Shown one piece after another: positions 1 to 8,284 of a stretch of 64,000 bases of DNA. Where the stretch lies: contig NZ_JANCPR020000004.1 in NCBI RefSeq assembly GCF_028657195.3, positions 124,001 through 188,000 on the forward strand. Direction: 5' to 3'. Both the position numbers and the translations under genes were made by a program. The stretch is from Streptomyces iconiensis (lineage in GTDB: Bacteria; Actinomycetota; Actinomycetes; Streptomycetales; Streptomycetaceae). Under the pieces are notes generated by a model. It was not told the DNA's origin and did no database searches. It saw only the letters and a program-made list of their open reading frames with translations. Positions within the stretch are counted from its first letter, which is position 1; each line of letters starts with the position of its first letter.

Positions 1-68
1 GGCCCGGCGCGGGGGCAGGGACCGTGACCGGGTCCGGCACAGGGGCCGGGGCAGGGGTGTCACGGTGA
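1..68 (+). CDS. C-terminal end of an upstream gene (partial)
   Basis: One frame (codons from base 3) is open from the window edge to a TGA at 66-68 and encodes a Gly/Ala/Thr-rich tail of about 21 residues. The stop overlaps the GTG start of the following DedA-like gene by four bases, the GTGA arrangement common in translationally coupled streptomycete genes. No function can be read from so short a piece, and in such GC-rich DNA an open frame of this length could be chance. Confidence 0.3.
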   Translation, partial: PGAGAGTVTGSGTGAGAGVSR

Positions 69-1072
69 GTACGCCGGCGCAGTTCCTCGGCGTGGTGCCG
101 CCGCTCGCCGCGTACGCCGTACTGGGTGCCGCGGTCCTGGCCGAGTCCGTCCTGCTGGTCGGGGCCTTCGTGCCCACGCTCACCGCCCTCGTGACGGCGG
201 GCGCGCTCTGCCGCACGGGCACCCTGTCACTGCCCGTTGTCCTGGCGGTCTGTGTGGCCGCCGTCGTGACCGGGGACGGGCTGGGTCACCGCGCAGGACG
301 CAGGCTGGGCCCGCGGCTGCGGACCGGACGGCTCGGGCGCCGGGTGCCCGAGGCCGCCTGGCTGCGGGCCGCCTCGGCGATGAGCGCACACGGTGGCAGG
401 GCCGTGCTGGTCTGCCGCTTCCTTCCCGTCCTGCGTACCGTCGCCCCGTGCCTGGCAGGTGTCGCAGGGCCCTCCTTCCGCCGTATCGCCCCCTACAGCG
501 CCGTCGGCGCCGTCCTCTGGGCGGGTGCCGAGACAGGAGCCGGCTACGCAGCCGCCCACCTCACCGCTTACGGCCGGGCCGCGCCTCTCCTGGCCGGAGC
601 CGTCGCGCTCGTGGCCGCCGGCGCGATCGGCGTGCGGAGAGCGCTGCCCCGGGCGGGGTCAGGGCGTCGGTTCAGCCCTGTTCGGCGCCGAGCAGCACCC
701 GGCACGCCAGATGCAGCGCCAGGCGCTGACGCGGGTCGTCCGGGTCGAAGCCCAGCGACCGGATCCGTTCCAGCCGTGCCGCCACGGTGTTGCGGTGCAC
801 CCCGAGCACCCCGGCAGCGGCCGTGGGCGCCGCTCCGGCGTCGAGCACGACGGCCAGCGTGCGCAGGAGGCTGCCGTCCTTGTCGGCGGCGAGCAGCGGT
901 GCCAGCACCACGCGCGCGGGGCCCCTCAACTCCTCGTCGGGGACGGCGGACAGCAGCCGGGCAGCGCCCATACGGTCGGCACGTACGACGGTTCCGGGAC
1001 CCGAGGCAGCCGCGAAGCCCGCCGCGGCGTCGGCCTCGGCGAGCGCCTGGCCCAACTGCGCCATCCCCGTGA
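65..1072 (+). CDS. DedA/VTT-domain membrane protein with abnormal 3' extension
   Basis: DedA-family proteins are multi-spanning membrane proteins, some of them undecaprenyl-phosphate or phospholipid flippases. Residues 1-200 fit: hydrophobic segments near residues 15-60, the G-D-x-x-G-[HY]-x-x-G-R type segment (GDGLGHRAGRR) at about 69-79, and the R-F-[LI]-P-x-[LV]-R motif (CRFLPVLRT) near residue 118, followed by two more hydrophobic stretches. After about residue 200 the frame continues as an Arg/Pro/Ala-rich sequence that lies antisense to the 3' end of the convergent pucR-type gene and resembles no DedA tail. The last roughly 130 codons may be genuine read-through after loss of the original stop, or the result of a frameshift. 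Start is GTG at 65. Confidence 0.7.
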   Translation: MSTPAQFLGVVPPLAAYAVLGAAVLAESVLLVGAFVPTLTALVTAGALCRTGTLSLPVVLAVCVAAVVTGDGLGHRAGRRLGPRLRTGRLGRRVPEAAWLRAASAMSAHGGRAVLVCRFLPVLRTVAPCLAGVAGPSFRRIAPYSAVGAVLWAGAETGAGYAAAHLTAYGRAAPLLAGAVALVAAGAIGVRRALPRAGSGRRFSPVRRRAAPGTPDAAPGADAGRPGRSPATGSVPAVPPRCCGAPRAPRQRPWAPLRRRARRPACAGGCRPCRRRAAVPAPRARGPSTPRRGRRTAAGQRPYGRHVRRFRDPRQPRSPPRRRPRRAPGPTAPSP

Positions 1073-2441
1073 CGGGGCCCGCCACACCTCCCGCGCCCGG
1101 CAGCCTCGCCCCGAGCGCGTCCAGCGCCCTCCCGAGCCGCTCCGCACCCCAGTCCTTCGCCCTCTCTTCTCCGGTGTCCCCGTGTCCGGAACCTCCGTGT
1201 CCGGTGTCCCCATATCCGGTGTCCCCGTGCCCCGCGCGGTGTGCGTCCGGCACCGTCTCCCAGGTGGCCCAGGCAGTCGCCGTATCGCCCGTGTGTTCCC
1301 CGCGTTCCCCGTACGCCACCAGCGGTACGCGCATTCCCGTGCGGGCCCACAGCGCGCGCAGCGCCGCACCCGCGCCCGGTTCCGGCCGGCCGCCCACCGG
1401 GCGCAGTACGTACACGACGAACGGCCCCCGTACCGGCAGCCCCAGCGCCGCCACCTCGGCCAACAGGCCCTCCGGAGCTGTACTCCCGCCGGTCCCGCCG
1501 GTCCCGCCAGAGCTACCGGTCCCGTCGGTGTGGCAGGGCCCGGCGCCCGTGCCGTCGCCGGTTCCGTACCGTGCCGTGCCGTGCGAATCCTGTGAGGGAC
1601 CGCTCCCTTCCCCGAACCCCGCCTGCGCCGCGAGGAGTTGACGCAGCAGCAGCGCCGACCTGCTGCCCGTGCGTTCGTCGGCGAGGCGGCGCGAGGCCGC
1701 CCACGCGGTCAGTGGTGCGACGGCCAGCCGCAGGACCTCCTCGACCGTTCCGCTCCAGCCCTCGGTACGCGCGCGTGTACGGGCGACCAGCACGCCCAGC
1801 ACCTCGCCCGCGGGGCCCGGCACCTCCAGCCGCACAGGGCACCCGGCGCGTCCGCCGCCCTCCTCCTCAAGTGCCGTGCGCCGGCCCGCCAGCAGGTCTC
1901 CGGCCGTGCTCGTGAGCGCGACGGAGGTCGCGGGCAGCACCTCGTGCAGCGCGCCCAGTACCCGTCCCGCGTGCGCGCCGGCCGCGGCGACACGGCGGGC
2001 AGCCGCGGCCAGCAGTGCCGTACGGCCCGCGTCGGGCTGCGCCACGGCCGACGCGATCCGTACGGCGGCGTCCAGCGCGTCCCCGCCCTCGTCGATCAGC
2101 AGCAGCGGCAGCCCGAAGCGGTCGGCCAGCGCGCCGGCCGACACCGGCTGCGCGGCGGAGTCCGCCACCACCACACACGCAGCCGCGTGCTCCCACGCCG
2201 TACGCAGCGCCATCTCCACCGCCCAGCCGGTCTCCGCCACCTGGCCCGTGAGTACGACGGCGGTGTGCGGCCTGAGCGAGTCCAGCGCCTCCAGCCGGTC
2301 CACGATCCGTACGGAACGCACCTCGGCCGTGCGCCCCGCTGCCCCGTACATCCGCACGCCGGGCAGCGGTCCGCGCTCGACGAGTTCGGCAACCGTGAGC
2401 GCGGGGCCGCCGGGCGAGGGCGCTGGGCTCCCGTTCATCAC
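672..2441 (-). CDS. PucR-family transcriptional regulator
   Basis: This 589-residue protein has PucR architecture: an N-terminal PucR domain (residues 15-140, beginning with a TVAELVERGPLPG segment), a variable middle, and a C-terminal helix-turn-helix with the typical LGVHRNTVAARLERI element at about residues 550-570. PucR regulators control purine or amide catabolism in Bacillus and actinobacteria. It is the last gene of a four-gene leftward operon and overlaps the preceding DUF917 gene (GTG at 2441, with an ATG one codon later). It probably senses the substrate of that operon. Two low-complexity Gly/Thr/His-rich inserts interrupt the middle part, around residues 283-328 and 402-430; the second is a repeated five-residue GHGDT-like unit. 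Family assignment is firm; the ligand is unknown. Confidence 0.85.
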   Translation of the reverse strand: MMNGSPAPSPGGPALTVAELVERGPLPGVRMYGAAGRTAEVRSVRIVDRLEALDSLRPHTAVVLTGQVAETGWAVEMALRTAWEHAAACVVVADSAAQPVSAGALADRFGLPLLLIDEGGDALDAAVRIASAVAQPDAGRTALLAAAARRVAAAGAHAGRVLGALHEVLPATSVALTSTAGDLLAGRRTALEEEGGGRAGCPVRLEVPGPAGEVLGVLVARTRARTEGWSGTVEEVLRLAVAPLTAWAASRRLADERTGSRSALLLRQLLAAQAGFGEGSGPSQDSHGTARYGTGDGTGAGPCHTDGTGSSGGTGGTGGSTAPEGLLAEVAALGLPVRGPFVVYVLRPVGGRPEPGAGAALRALWARTGMRVPLVAYGERGEHTGDTATAWATWETVPDAHRAGHGDTGYGDTGHGGSGHGDTGEERAKDWGAERLGRALDALGARLPGAGGVAGPVTGMAQLGQALAEADAAAGFAAASGPGTVVRADRMGAARLLSAVPDEELRGPARVVLAPLLAADKDGSLLRTLAVVLDAGAAPTAAAGVLGVHRNTVAARLERIRSLGFDPDDPRQRLALHLACRVLLGAEQG

Positions 2442-3691
2442 GGCTCCTCCTGTGCGACGGGGGAGAGCGGGCCGAGGCCGCCGCCGCGTGCGAGGCGCCG
2501 CCCCTCCGGTGTGCGCCAGGCGGGCGCCGCCGGGATCACGACGACCTCCACCTCGATGCCGGGTCGTGCGCGTTCGACATCGAGCACCCTGCCGTCTGCG
2601 GGGGACACCATCAGGATCTGGTCAGGTACGGCGGCGACGGGGGCGCCGTCGGCCAGTGCGAGCAGCACCTCGTTGTGCGCCTCCAGGCGTACGCGCCGCT
2701 CCAGGCCCTCCGTCTCGGCCACGACCACGCTCGTCGGGCGGGAGGGCAGCGCCTCCGGCTGCTCCTGCGGTTCGGCGCCCCCGCCCGGGTGTTCGACGCC
2801 CACGATCCTGCCCCGGCACAGCCGCCGCGCTCCCCAAGGTTCGAACAGCGCGTCCGTGCCCCGGGCGTGCGTGGCCGGGACGTGCGTGCCCTCCGCTTTC
2901 GCGCCCCCGGCGGTCCTGCTCGCGGTGTTCTTGCCCGCGGTGTTCTTGCCCCCGGTGGTCCTGCTCCTGATGTTCCCGCTCCCGGTGTTCCTGCTCCCGA
3001 TGTTGCTGCCTCCGGCGTCTCCGAGCTGGGTGTGCGTGCCGCGGGCGCCTGCCGCGAGCGCGCGGGTGACGGTTCCGGGGACGGCGGAGGCGGCGAGCGC
3101 GGTGCCGTCCATGGCGTAGCAGGCGGCGACGGCCCAGCCGCCCGCCGCCAGTACCAGCGGGCGCACCAGCTCCTCGATACGGCTGCCCGCCGCCTCGATC
3201 ACCACCACGTCACCGGCCGGTGTCGCCAGCGCCAGCGGCGCCGCCTCCACCCCGGCCAGCGTGAACGTGGTCTGTTCCAGCAGTGGCAGCACCCGCCCGC
3301 ACCCGTCGCCGTCCACCAGCGGCAACCCGGACCCCGCGGCGCAGACGAAGGACAGCAGCGCGTTCTCCGCCGCCATGTTCAGCGGAACGAGCGCCTCGGC
3401 ACGCCGCCCCAGCCGCCGCTCCAACGCCCGCACGGCGCGCACCGGTTCCGCACCCAACGGCAGCCGCTCGGCCAGCGCCGTCGAGGAGCCCACCAGCGAG
3501 ACCGCCACACACAGGCGCCCGGCTCCCGCCCCTTCGACCGGAATCAGCGGCACCGGGCCCCGGTCCCGGACGGCGGCGCGCGCCAGGTCGAGCACCGTGC
3601 GGAACGACGAGGGCTCGGCACCAGCGGCCAGCACCAGCGCGCCGGACGCGAGGTGTTCCAGCTCCTCGGGACCGATGCGCGCGGGGGTCAT
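2438..3691 (-). CDS. DUF917-family protein
   Basis: A 417-residue protein matching the DUF917 family, which is regularly encoded next to hydantoinase/N-methylhydantoinase/oxoprolinase-like genes and is thought to act with them on cyclic amides. The N-terminus starts with the characteristic segment LEHLASGALVLAAGA. The ATG at 3691 is chosen because it overlaps the upstream gene's stop by four bases (ATGA); an in-frame extension upstream is Arg-rich and unlike the family. A Gly/Ser/Asn/Thr-rich insert built of six-residue imperfect repeats (GSGNI, GSRNT and similar) occupies about residues 226-267 and lies between conserved blocks. C-terminal residues resume normal family sequence (VSPADGRVLDVERARPG). 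The enzymatic role of DUF917 is not established. Confidence 0.8.
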   Translation of the reverse strand: MTPARIGPEELEHLASGALVLAAGAEPSSFRTVLDLARAAVRDRGPVPLIPVEGAGAGRLCVAVSLVGSSTALAERLPLGAEPVRAVRALERRLGRRAEALVPLNMAAENALLSFVCAAGSGLPLVDGDGCGRVLPLLEQTTFTLAGVEAAPLALATPAGDVVVIEAAGSRIEELVRPLVLAAGGWAVAACYAMDGTALAASAVPGTVTRALAAGARGTHTQLGDAGGSNIGSRNTGSGNIRSRTTGGKNTAGKNTASRTAGGAKAEGTHVPATHARGTDALFEPWGARRLCRGRIVGVEHPGGGAEPQEQPEALPSRPTSVVVAETEGLERRVRLEAHNEVLLALADGAPVAAVPDQILMVSPADGRVLDVERARPGIEVEVVVIPAAPAWRTPEGRRLARGGGLGPLSPVAQEEP

Positions 3692-5178
3692 GAGGCCGTA
3701 CCCGCGGGGTCGCCCGTGGCGCTGACGCGGACGCGGTGCACACCGCGCGGGAGGTAGGAGACGGGGGAGTGGGTGACCCGGTCGACGCGCACGCTGTCCG
3801 GATCGGCCCCCGCTGCGACGGCCCTGGTGAGTGCCTGCCCGCACAGCTGGTCGCGCAGGCGCGCGAACTCCGCGTCCCCTGCGGCCACGACGACACGCTC
3901 CAGCTCCACACGGGTCGTGCCGCGCGCCGCGCCGTAGGCCGTCGCCCTCAGCGCTCCCCGCGCCACCGCCTCCGGTGCGCCCGCCGCACGGGCCGCGCCT
4001 CCCGCGTACAACAGGGCCCCGCCGGGCGCCCGTTCGGTGACCCCGGCGACCAGCCAGGCGACACGCGCCGGCAAGTCGCCGTCACCCTCACCCTCACCCT
4101 CGCCCCCGATGGCCTCTTCCCCGCCGCTCCAGCTCTCGCCGCCGTTCCCGTTCCAGCTCTCGCCGCCGCGCTTGCCCTGGCCGTTGCCCTCGCCGCCGCG
4201 GTCGCTCTCGCCGTTGCCGTCGCGCCCGGGTACCGCCCGTTTCGGCAGCGTGTCCATGCGGGGCAGCCCGTGTTCCATCCATACGCCGCCTGGCCCGAGG
4301 CCCGCCTCACCGGGTTCCGGTTCGCCGTCCGTGAGCGCCGCGCAGCGCACCTCGTACGCGCCCGCGTCCACGACGACGGCCCGGTCGGCGCCCGCCGGCG
4401 CAGCCGCGCCGCGCAGGGCGCAGGCCGCCGTCGAGGCGGAGGCGATCACCGGGTAACGGCGGAAGTACTCGCCGGAGACCAGCCCTCCGTCGTTGCGTGC
4501 CCAGGCGACGGGGGCGCTGAGACCGTGTGCGTGCAGCGCGTGTCCGACCTCGCGGGTGAGCGTCTCGGCCCAGTCCCACAGCGCCGCGTTCATGACGGTC
4601 GCGTTCTCCCGTTCCCGCAGTCCGGAGCCGCCGATCTCGTGCGAGAGGCTGATACGGGCGCCGGGCACGGTCGCGGCCAGTATCTCGGCCGCCGTGAGTT
4701 CCGGTGCGGCCCTGGCGGCGGCTCCGGCGGCGCAGAGCGCGAACGCGTTCCTGCCCGCAGCCGCCGCCCGTTCCGCGAACTCCCGTACGGCGTCCCGGTC
4801 GAGGGGCGCCAGCTGCCTGCCCGTCATCGAACTGCCGCCGTCCGCCACGCCACTCAACCCGCCGACGGCGCGCGCCGTCGCATCCGGCCAGCCGGTGAGC
4901 GGGGCCAGCGCGGGATGGGAACCGGGCGAGATCCGCAGCACGGCGACGGGCCCGAGCGGTGCGGGCACCCGCGCGAAGTCCGTGGTGAGGCACACCGCTT
5001 CCACACCGTTGCCCTCCAGGCATCCGGGCGCGGCGGCGCCGAGTGCCTGGAGCACGGCCGTGACGCTCGCACCCGCGCCCGCCCGGCTCGGGACGGCCGC
5101 CTCGGCCGTGACCCGGCCGTTCCGCTCCACCAGGACGGCCACGCTGGTGGCCCGTCCGATGTCGATACCCAGTCTCAC
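3688..5178 (-). CDS. Hydantoinase/oxoprolinase N-terminal-domain protein (HyuA-like)
   Basis: The protein begins with VRLGIDIGRATS, the phosphate-binding type glycine loop of the ASKHA-like hydantoinase A/oxoprolinase family. These enzymes open cyclic amides such as 5-oxoproline or N-methylhydantoin in ATP-dependent reactions. At about 496 residues it is shorter than full HyuA proteins (about 690) and resembles the short form that pairs with DUF917 proteins. GTG at 5178 is selected because it puts the nucleotide-binding loop at the N-terminus. A Gly/Glu/Asn-rich low-complexity insert lies at about residues 317-366. The gene is followed with overlap by the DUF917 gene and preceded by an MFS transporter, suggesting uptake plus hydrolysis of one substrate. 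Confidence 0.75.
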   Translation of the reverse strand: MRLGIDIGRATSVAVLVERNGRVTAEAAVPSRAGAGASVTAVLQALGAAAPGCLEGNGVEAVCLTTDFARVPAPLGPVAVLRISPGSHPALAPLTGWPDATARAVGGLSGVADGGSSMTGRQLAPLDRDAVREFAERAAAAGRNAFALCAAGAAARAAPELTAAEILAATVPGARISLSHEIGGSGLRERENATVMNAALWDWAETLTREVGHALHAHGLSAPVAWARNDGGLVSGEYFRRYPVIASASTAACALRGAAAPAGADRAVVVDAGAYEVRCAALTDGEPEPGEAGLGPGGVWMEHGLPRMDTLPKRAVPGRDGNGESDRGGEGNGQGKRGGESWNGNGGESWSGGEEAIGGEGEGEGDGDLPARVAWLVAGVTERAPGGALLYAGGAARAAGAPEAVARGALRATAYGAARGTTRVELERVVVAAGDAEFARLRDQLCGQALTRAVAAGADPDSVRVDRVTHSPVSYLPRGVHRVRVSATGDPAGTAS

Positions 5179-5436
5179 CCGTACGATCCTGTCACTCGTC
5201 TCCCAGCACCCCCCTTCCGGCCGGACAGGCCCCGCCCGGCCGGCCCTCCGGCAGAGCTCCCGGCGGGGCACCCCCTGGCAGGGCCCCGGCAAGGCAGGCC
5301 CTTCCCGGTCAGGCCCCCGCACGGGCGTGGGCATCACGGCCGGGCGTGAGGATTACGGCCGGGCGTGGGGCATCACGGGCCACGGCTGCTCCGGGGCCAC
5401 GGCTGCTCCGGGCCGCGCCGGGCCGCGCCGGCCGCG
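5179..5436. other. Gene-free gap within the leftward operon
   Basis: These 258 bases separate the MFS gene from the HyuA-like gene. They contain two tandem copies of a 17-bp unit starting GGCCACGGCTGCTCCGG (5378-5411), plus two copies of a shorter sequence around TTACGGCCGGGCGTG near 5337-5368. No clear promoter was seen. The gap is long for an operon, so a separate promoter for the three downstream genes is possible. Confidence 0.5.
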
Positions 5437-6780
5437 CTACTCCAGGCCGCGCCCTTCCGTCTCCGGCAGCGGTGCGGCCACCAGCAGCGCCACCAGCAGG
5501 AAGGCGGTGATGAACAGCACCGTCGGGGTGAAGCCCGTCGCCCGCGCGAGCAGGAACCCCACCACGGAGGGCGCCAGCGAGGTGGCGAGGAGCTGGGCCG
5601 AGGTGGCCCACGAGTAGCCGGTCGCGCGCAGCGCCGTGGGGTAGAACTCGCCGTTCCAGGTGTTCCACACGCCCCACGCGCCGAGGCTGAAGAAGGACAG
5701 CGCGAAGTTCGCGACGTAGAGCTGGACCATGTTCGCCGAGCAGGCGAAGGCGATCCCGCTCACCGCCGCAGCGGCGACGTAGGGGAGGAAGACCTTCTTG
5801 CGCCCGTAACGCCCCGTCAGCAGCGAGGCCGACACATAGCCCGGGATCATGCACAGCGCGCTCAGGCACACGAAACCGAGGCTCGCCGACATGCTCAGAC
5901 CCTTGTCCTGGAGCAGGGTCGGCAGCCAGGTCTGCAGGCCCCAATAGCCCCAGTTGAACGTGAAGTTGACGACGAGCATCGGCACCGTGATGCGCGCCAG
6001 CGGCCCCCGCAGCAGCTCGGCCGGCCGCCCCGCCTTCTCCTGAACGCCCCCGGTGGCGAAGACCGTTCCCTCCGGTACGTCGGCGCCCAGGCCGCGCAGC
6101 ACGGCTGCGGCGCGCGCGTGCTGCCCGCGCCCCGCCAGCCAGTAGGGCGACTCCGGTACCCAGGCGCGGATCGCGAAAGCCCACAGCCCGGCCACCGCGC
6201 TCGCGATCACCACGGCGTGCCAGCCGATGCCGCCGAGCAGCTGTGTCGCGCCGACCGCTGCGAGCGTGCCGATGGGCCAGCCGATCGAGAGGTAGACCGC
6301 GGCACGCCCTCGCGTCCGTGTCGGCAGGAGTTCGAGGAAGTAGGGGAACGTCACTGTGTAGATCCCGGCCAGGGCGAGCCCGGAGAGCACCCGGATGGCC
6401 AGCAGCGTCGCGAAGTTGGGCGAGAACGCGCTGGCGAGCGCGATCACCCCGTAGGCGGACAGGCTCCACAGGCACACGGCCCGCCGTCCGATGCGGTCCG
6501 AGACAGGCCCCCACACCAGGCAGCCGGGGATCATGCCGAGCGCGACCGCCGAGAGGACCCAGCCGACCCTGCCGCTGTCGATGCCGAACTCGCCGCCCAG
6601 GTCGCCGGCGACATAGACCAGCGCGAGCTGCTCCCACGACTCGATGACGAAGGCCATGAACAGGGCCACACCGATCAGGAGATGGCCACGCGTGAACGGC
6701 ATACGGTCGAAGTACGTGCCGACAGCCGGAAGCCGGGGCTCCTCCGTTGTGGCTCCGGACTCTGCTGACGTTGCGCTCAC
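5437..6780 (-). CDS. MFS transporter, sugar/organic-acid porter type
   Basis: A 447-residue protein with about 12 hydrophobic segments and major-facilitator signatures: a GPVSDRIGRR loop between helices 2 and 3, RVLSGLALAG in helix 4, and PTRTRGRA before helix 6, as in the sugar-porter/aromatic-acid symporter branch. The GTG at 6780 is preceded by a GGAGG ribosome-binding site. It is the first gene of the leftward operon with HyuA-like, DUF917 and PucR proteins, so it probably imports the compound they degrade, perhaps a hydantoin, pyrrolidone or other cyclic amide. The substrate is inferred from context only. Confidence 0.85.
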   Translation of the reverse strand: MSATSAESGATTEEPRLPAVGTYFDRMPFTRGHLLIGVALFMAFVIESWEQLALVYVAGDLGGEFGIDSGRVGWVLSAVALGMIPGCLVWGPVSDRIGRRAVCLWSLSAYGVIALASAFSPNFATLLAIRVLSGLALAGIYTVTFPYFLELLPTRTRGRAAVYLSIGWPIGTLAAVGATQLLGGIGWHAVVIASAVAGLWAFAIRAWVPESPYWLAGRGQHARAAAVLRGLGADVPEGTVFATGGVQEKAGRPAELLRGPLARITVPMLVVNFTFNWGYWGLQTWLPTLLQDKGLSMSASLGFVCLSALCMIPGYVSASLLTGRYGRKKVFLPYVAAAAVSGIAFACSANMVQLYVANFALSFFSLGAWGVWNTWNGEFYPTALRATGYSWATSAQLLATSLAPSVVGFLLARATGFTPTVLFITAFLLVALLVAAPLPETEGRGLE

Positions 6781-7297
6781 CGGGCGCCTCCAGGCTCGTT
6801 ACGTTCCCCACCGACGGCCACCCGCCAGCCGGACACCCGCCGCGAGGGCCACCCGCCGCGGACGGACACCTGCCGCGGACGGACACCGCGACATCCGCCG
6901 TGACGGACACCGCCGCGACGGACCCCCGCCGGGGCGGGCGGCGATGGCGGCACAGTAGACACCGGCCGGCCCACCCCGCTGTGCGCGGAGCACACCGTGC
7001 GCACACACCCCGGTGCCCTGCGCCCGTTCCCGCGCCGCGTGCCCCGCAGTCGAGGAGCCCGCCCGCCGATCGACGGCCGATCGACGGCCGCCCGCCCGAC
7101 CACCTGCCCGACCACCCGGCCGGAGGCGCGTGTTCCGGTCACCGCGCGTTCCTGCCGCGTACCGGCGAGGGCCACTTCCCCCACACCCGTGCGTCTGAGA
7201 CTCTCCCGAAGGTCCCCTCCCCGCCCGCCGCGCACCAAGGGCGCCGGGGCCGCGCACACACCTGGACAAGCCCGCTCCCACTCACCGGAGGCGCCCC
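6781..7297. other. Divergent intergenic region with degenerate repeats
   Basis: This 517-base gap lies between the leftward transporter operon and a rightward secreted hydrolase gene. Bases 6810-6925 consist of imperfect repeats of about 16-18 bp sharing a GACGGACACC / CCGCCGCG core. A perfect 11-bp direct repeat, CCGATCGACGG, occurs twice at 7066-7087. No tRNA or convincing small gene was seen. The promoter of the operon should lie here, and the repeats may hold regulator sites. Confidence 0.5.
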
Positions 7298-8236
7298 ATG
7301 ACCGCAGCCCGTTTCTCCCGCCGCGGCGGAATCCGTACGGCAGCGGCGGCGGCCCTGGCCATGCCGCTCGCGGCACGGGGCGTGACCGCGCACGCGGCAC
7401 CCTCGGGGGAGGGGGCACCTTCGGCCGAGGCGGCGTCAGCGGGTGCGGGGGAGGGCGGCGCCCTGCGGACGATGACGTTCAACCTGCGTTACGCCTCGGA
7501 CACCCCGCCCCACAGCTGGCCCGAACGCCGCCCCGTCACCCGTGCCCTGCTGCGCCGTGAGGAGCCGCATCTGATCGGTACGCAGGAGGGGTTGTACGCG
7601 CAGCTCAAGGACATCGCGGCGGACCTGGGCAGACCCCGCTACGACTGGATCGGGACGGGCCGCGCGGGCGGCAGCCGGGACGAGTTCATGGCGGTCTTCT
7701 ACGACACGCGGCGACTGCTCCCGCTCGAATACGATCACTTCTGGCTCTCCGACCAGCCCCGCCTGATCGGCTCCGCGACGTGGGGCAACACCGTCATCCG
7801 GATGGTCACCTGGGTACGCTTCCGCGACCTGCGTACGGGCCGCGAGCTGTACCACCTCAACACCCACTTCGACCACCAGAGCCAGCCGTCCAGGGAGCGT
7901 TCGGCCGCACTCGTCGCCGACCGCCTCGGCGGGCTGGACCCGGCACTCCCGCGCCTGATCACCGGCGACTTCAACGTCCCGGCCCACGGCAACCCCGTCT
8001 ACGACACGCTGGTCGGCGAGGGCAAGCTGACCGACACCTGGGACACGGCCGAGTCCCGCAGCAAGCTGTACGCCACCTTCCACGGCTACAAGCCGCTCGT
8101 GCCCGACGGCGAACGCATCGACTGGATCCTCGCCTCGCCGAAGGTCCGCGTCCGGCGAGCCGAGATCAACACCTACGCGCGCGACGGCCAGTTCCCCAGC
8201 GACCACCTCCCCGTACAGGCGTTGGTCGACCTGTGA
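7298..8236 (+). CDS. Secreted endonuclease/exonuclease/phosphatase (EEP) family hydrolase
   Basis: The 312-residue product has a twin-arginine type signal at the N-terminus (FSRRGGIRT followed by an Ala-rich hydrophobic stretch and a likely A-H-A cleavage site near residue 33). It then shows EEP-superfamily motifs in order: TFNLRY (residue ~60), GTQEG, LNTHFDH, TGDFN (~225) and SDHLPV near the C-terminus. This superfamily uses a divalent metal to cleave phosphodiester or phosphomonoester bonds; secreted forms act on nucleic acids, sphingomyelin or inositol phosphates. The exact substrate cannot be told. A CACCGGAGG ribosome site precedes the ATG. It is monocistronic, divergent from the MFS operon. 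Confidence 0.88.
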   Translation: MTAARFSRRGGIRTAAAAALAMPLAARGVTAHAAPSGEGAPSAEAASAGAGEGGALRTMTFNLRYASDTPPHSWPERRPVTRALLRREEPHLIGTQEGLYAQLKDIAADLGRPRYDWIGTGRAGGSRDEFMAVFYDTRRLLPLEYDHFWLSDQPRLIGSATWGNTVIRMVTWVRFRDLRTGRELYHLNTHFDHQSQPSRERSAALVADRLGGLDPALPRLITGDFNVPAHGNPVYDTLVGEGKLTDTWDTAESRSKLYATFHGYKPLVPDGERIDWILASPKVRVRRAEINTYARDGQFPSDHLPVQALVDL

Positions 8237-8284
8237 GCGCGGCGCGGGCCACGGCCGGGTGCGCGCAGGGCCCCGGAGCGCGGG

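Noticed and set aside
18..1595. Long overlapping frames on both strands in the first 1.6 kb other than DedA and PucR
   Set aside because: They lack motifs and are explained by high GC content opposite the pucR gene.
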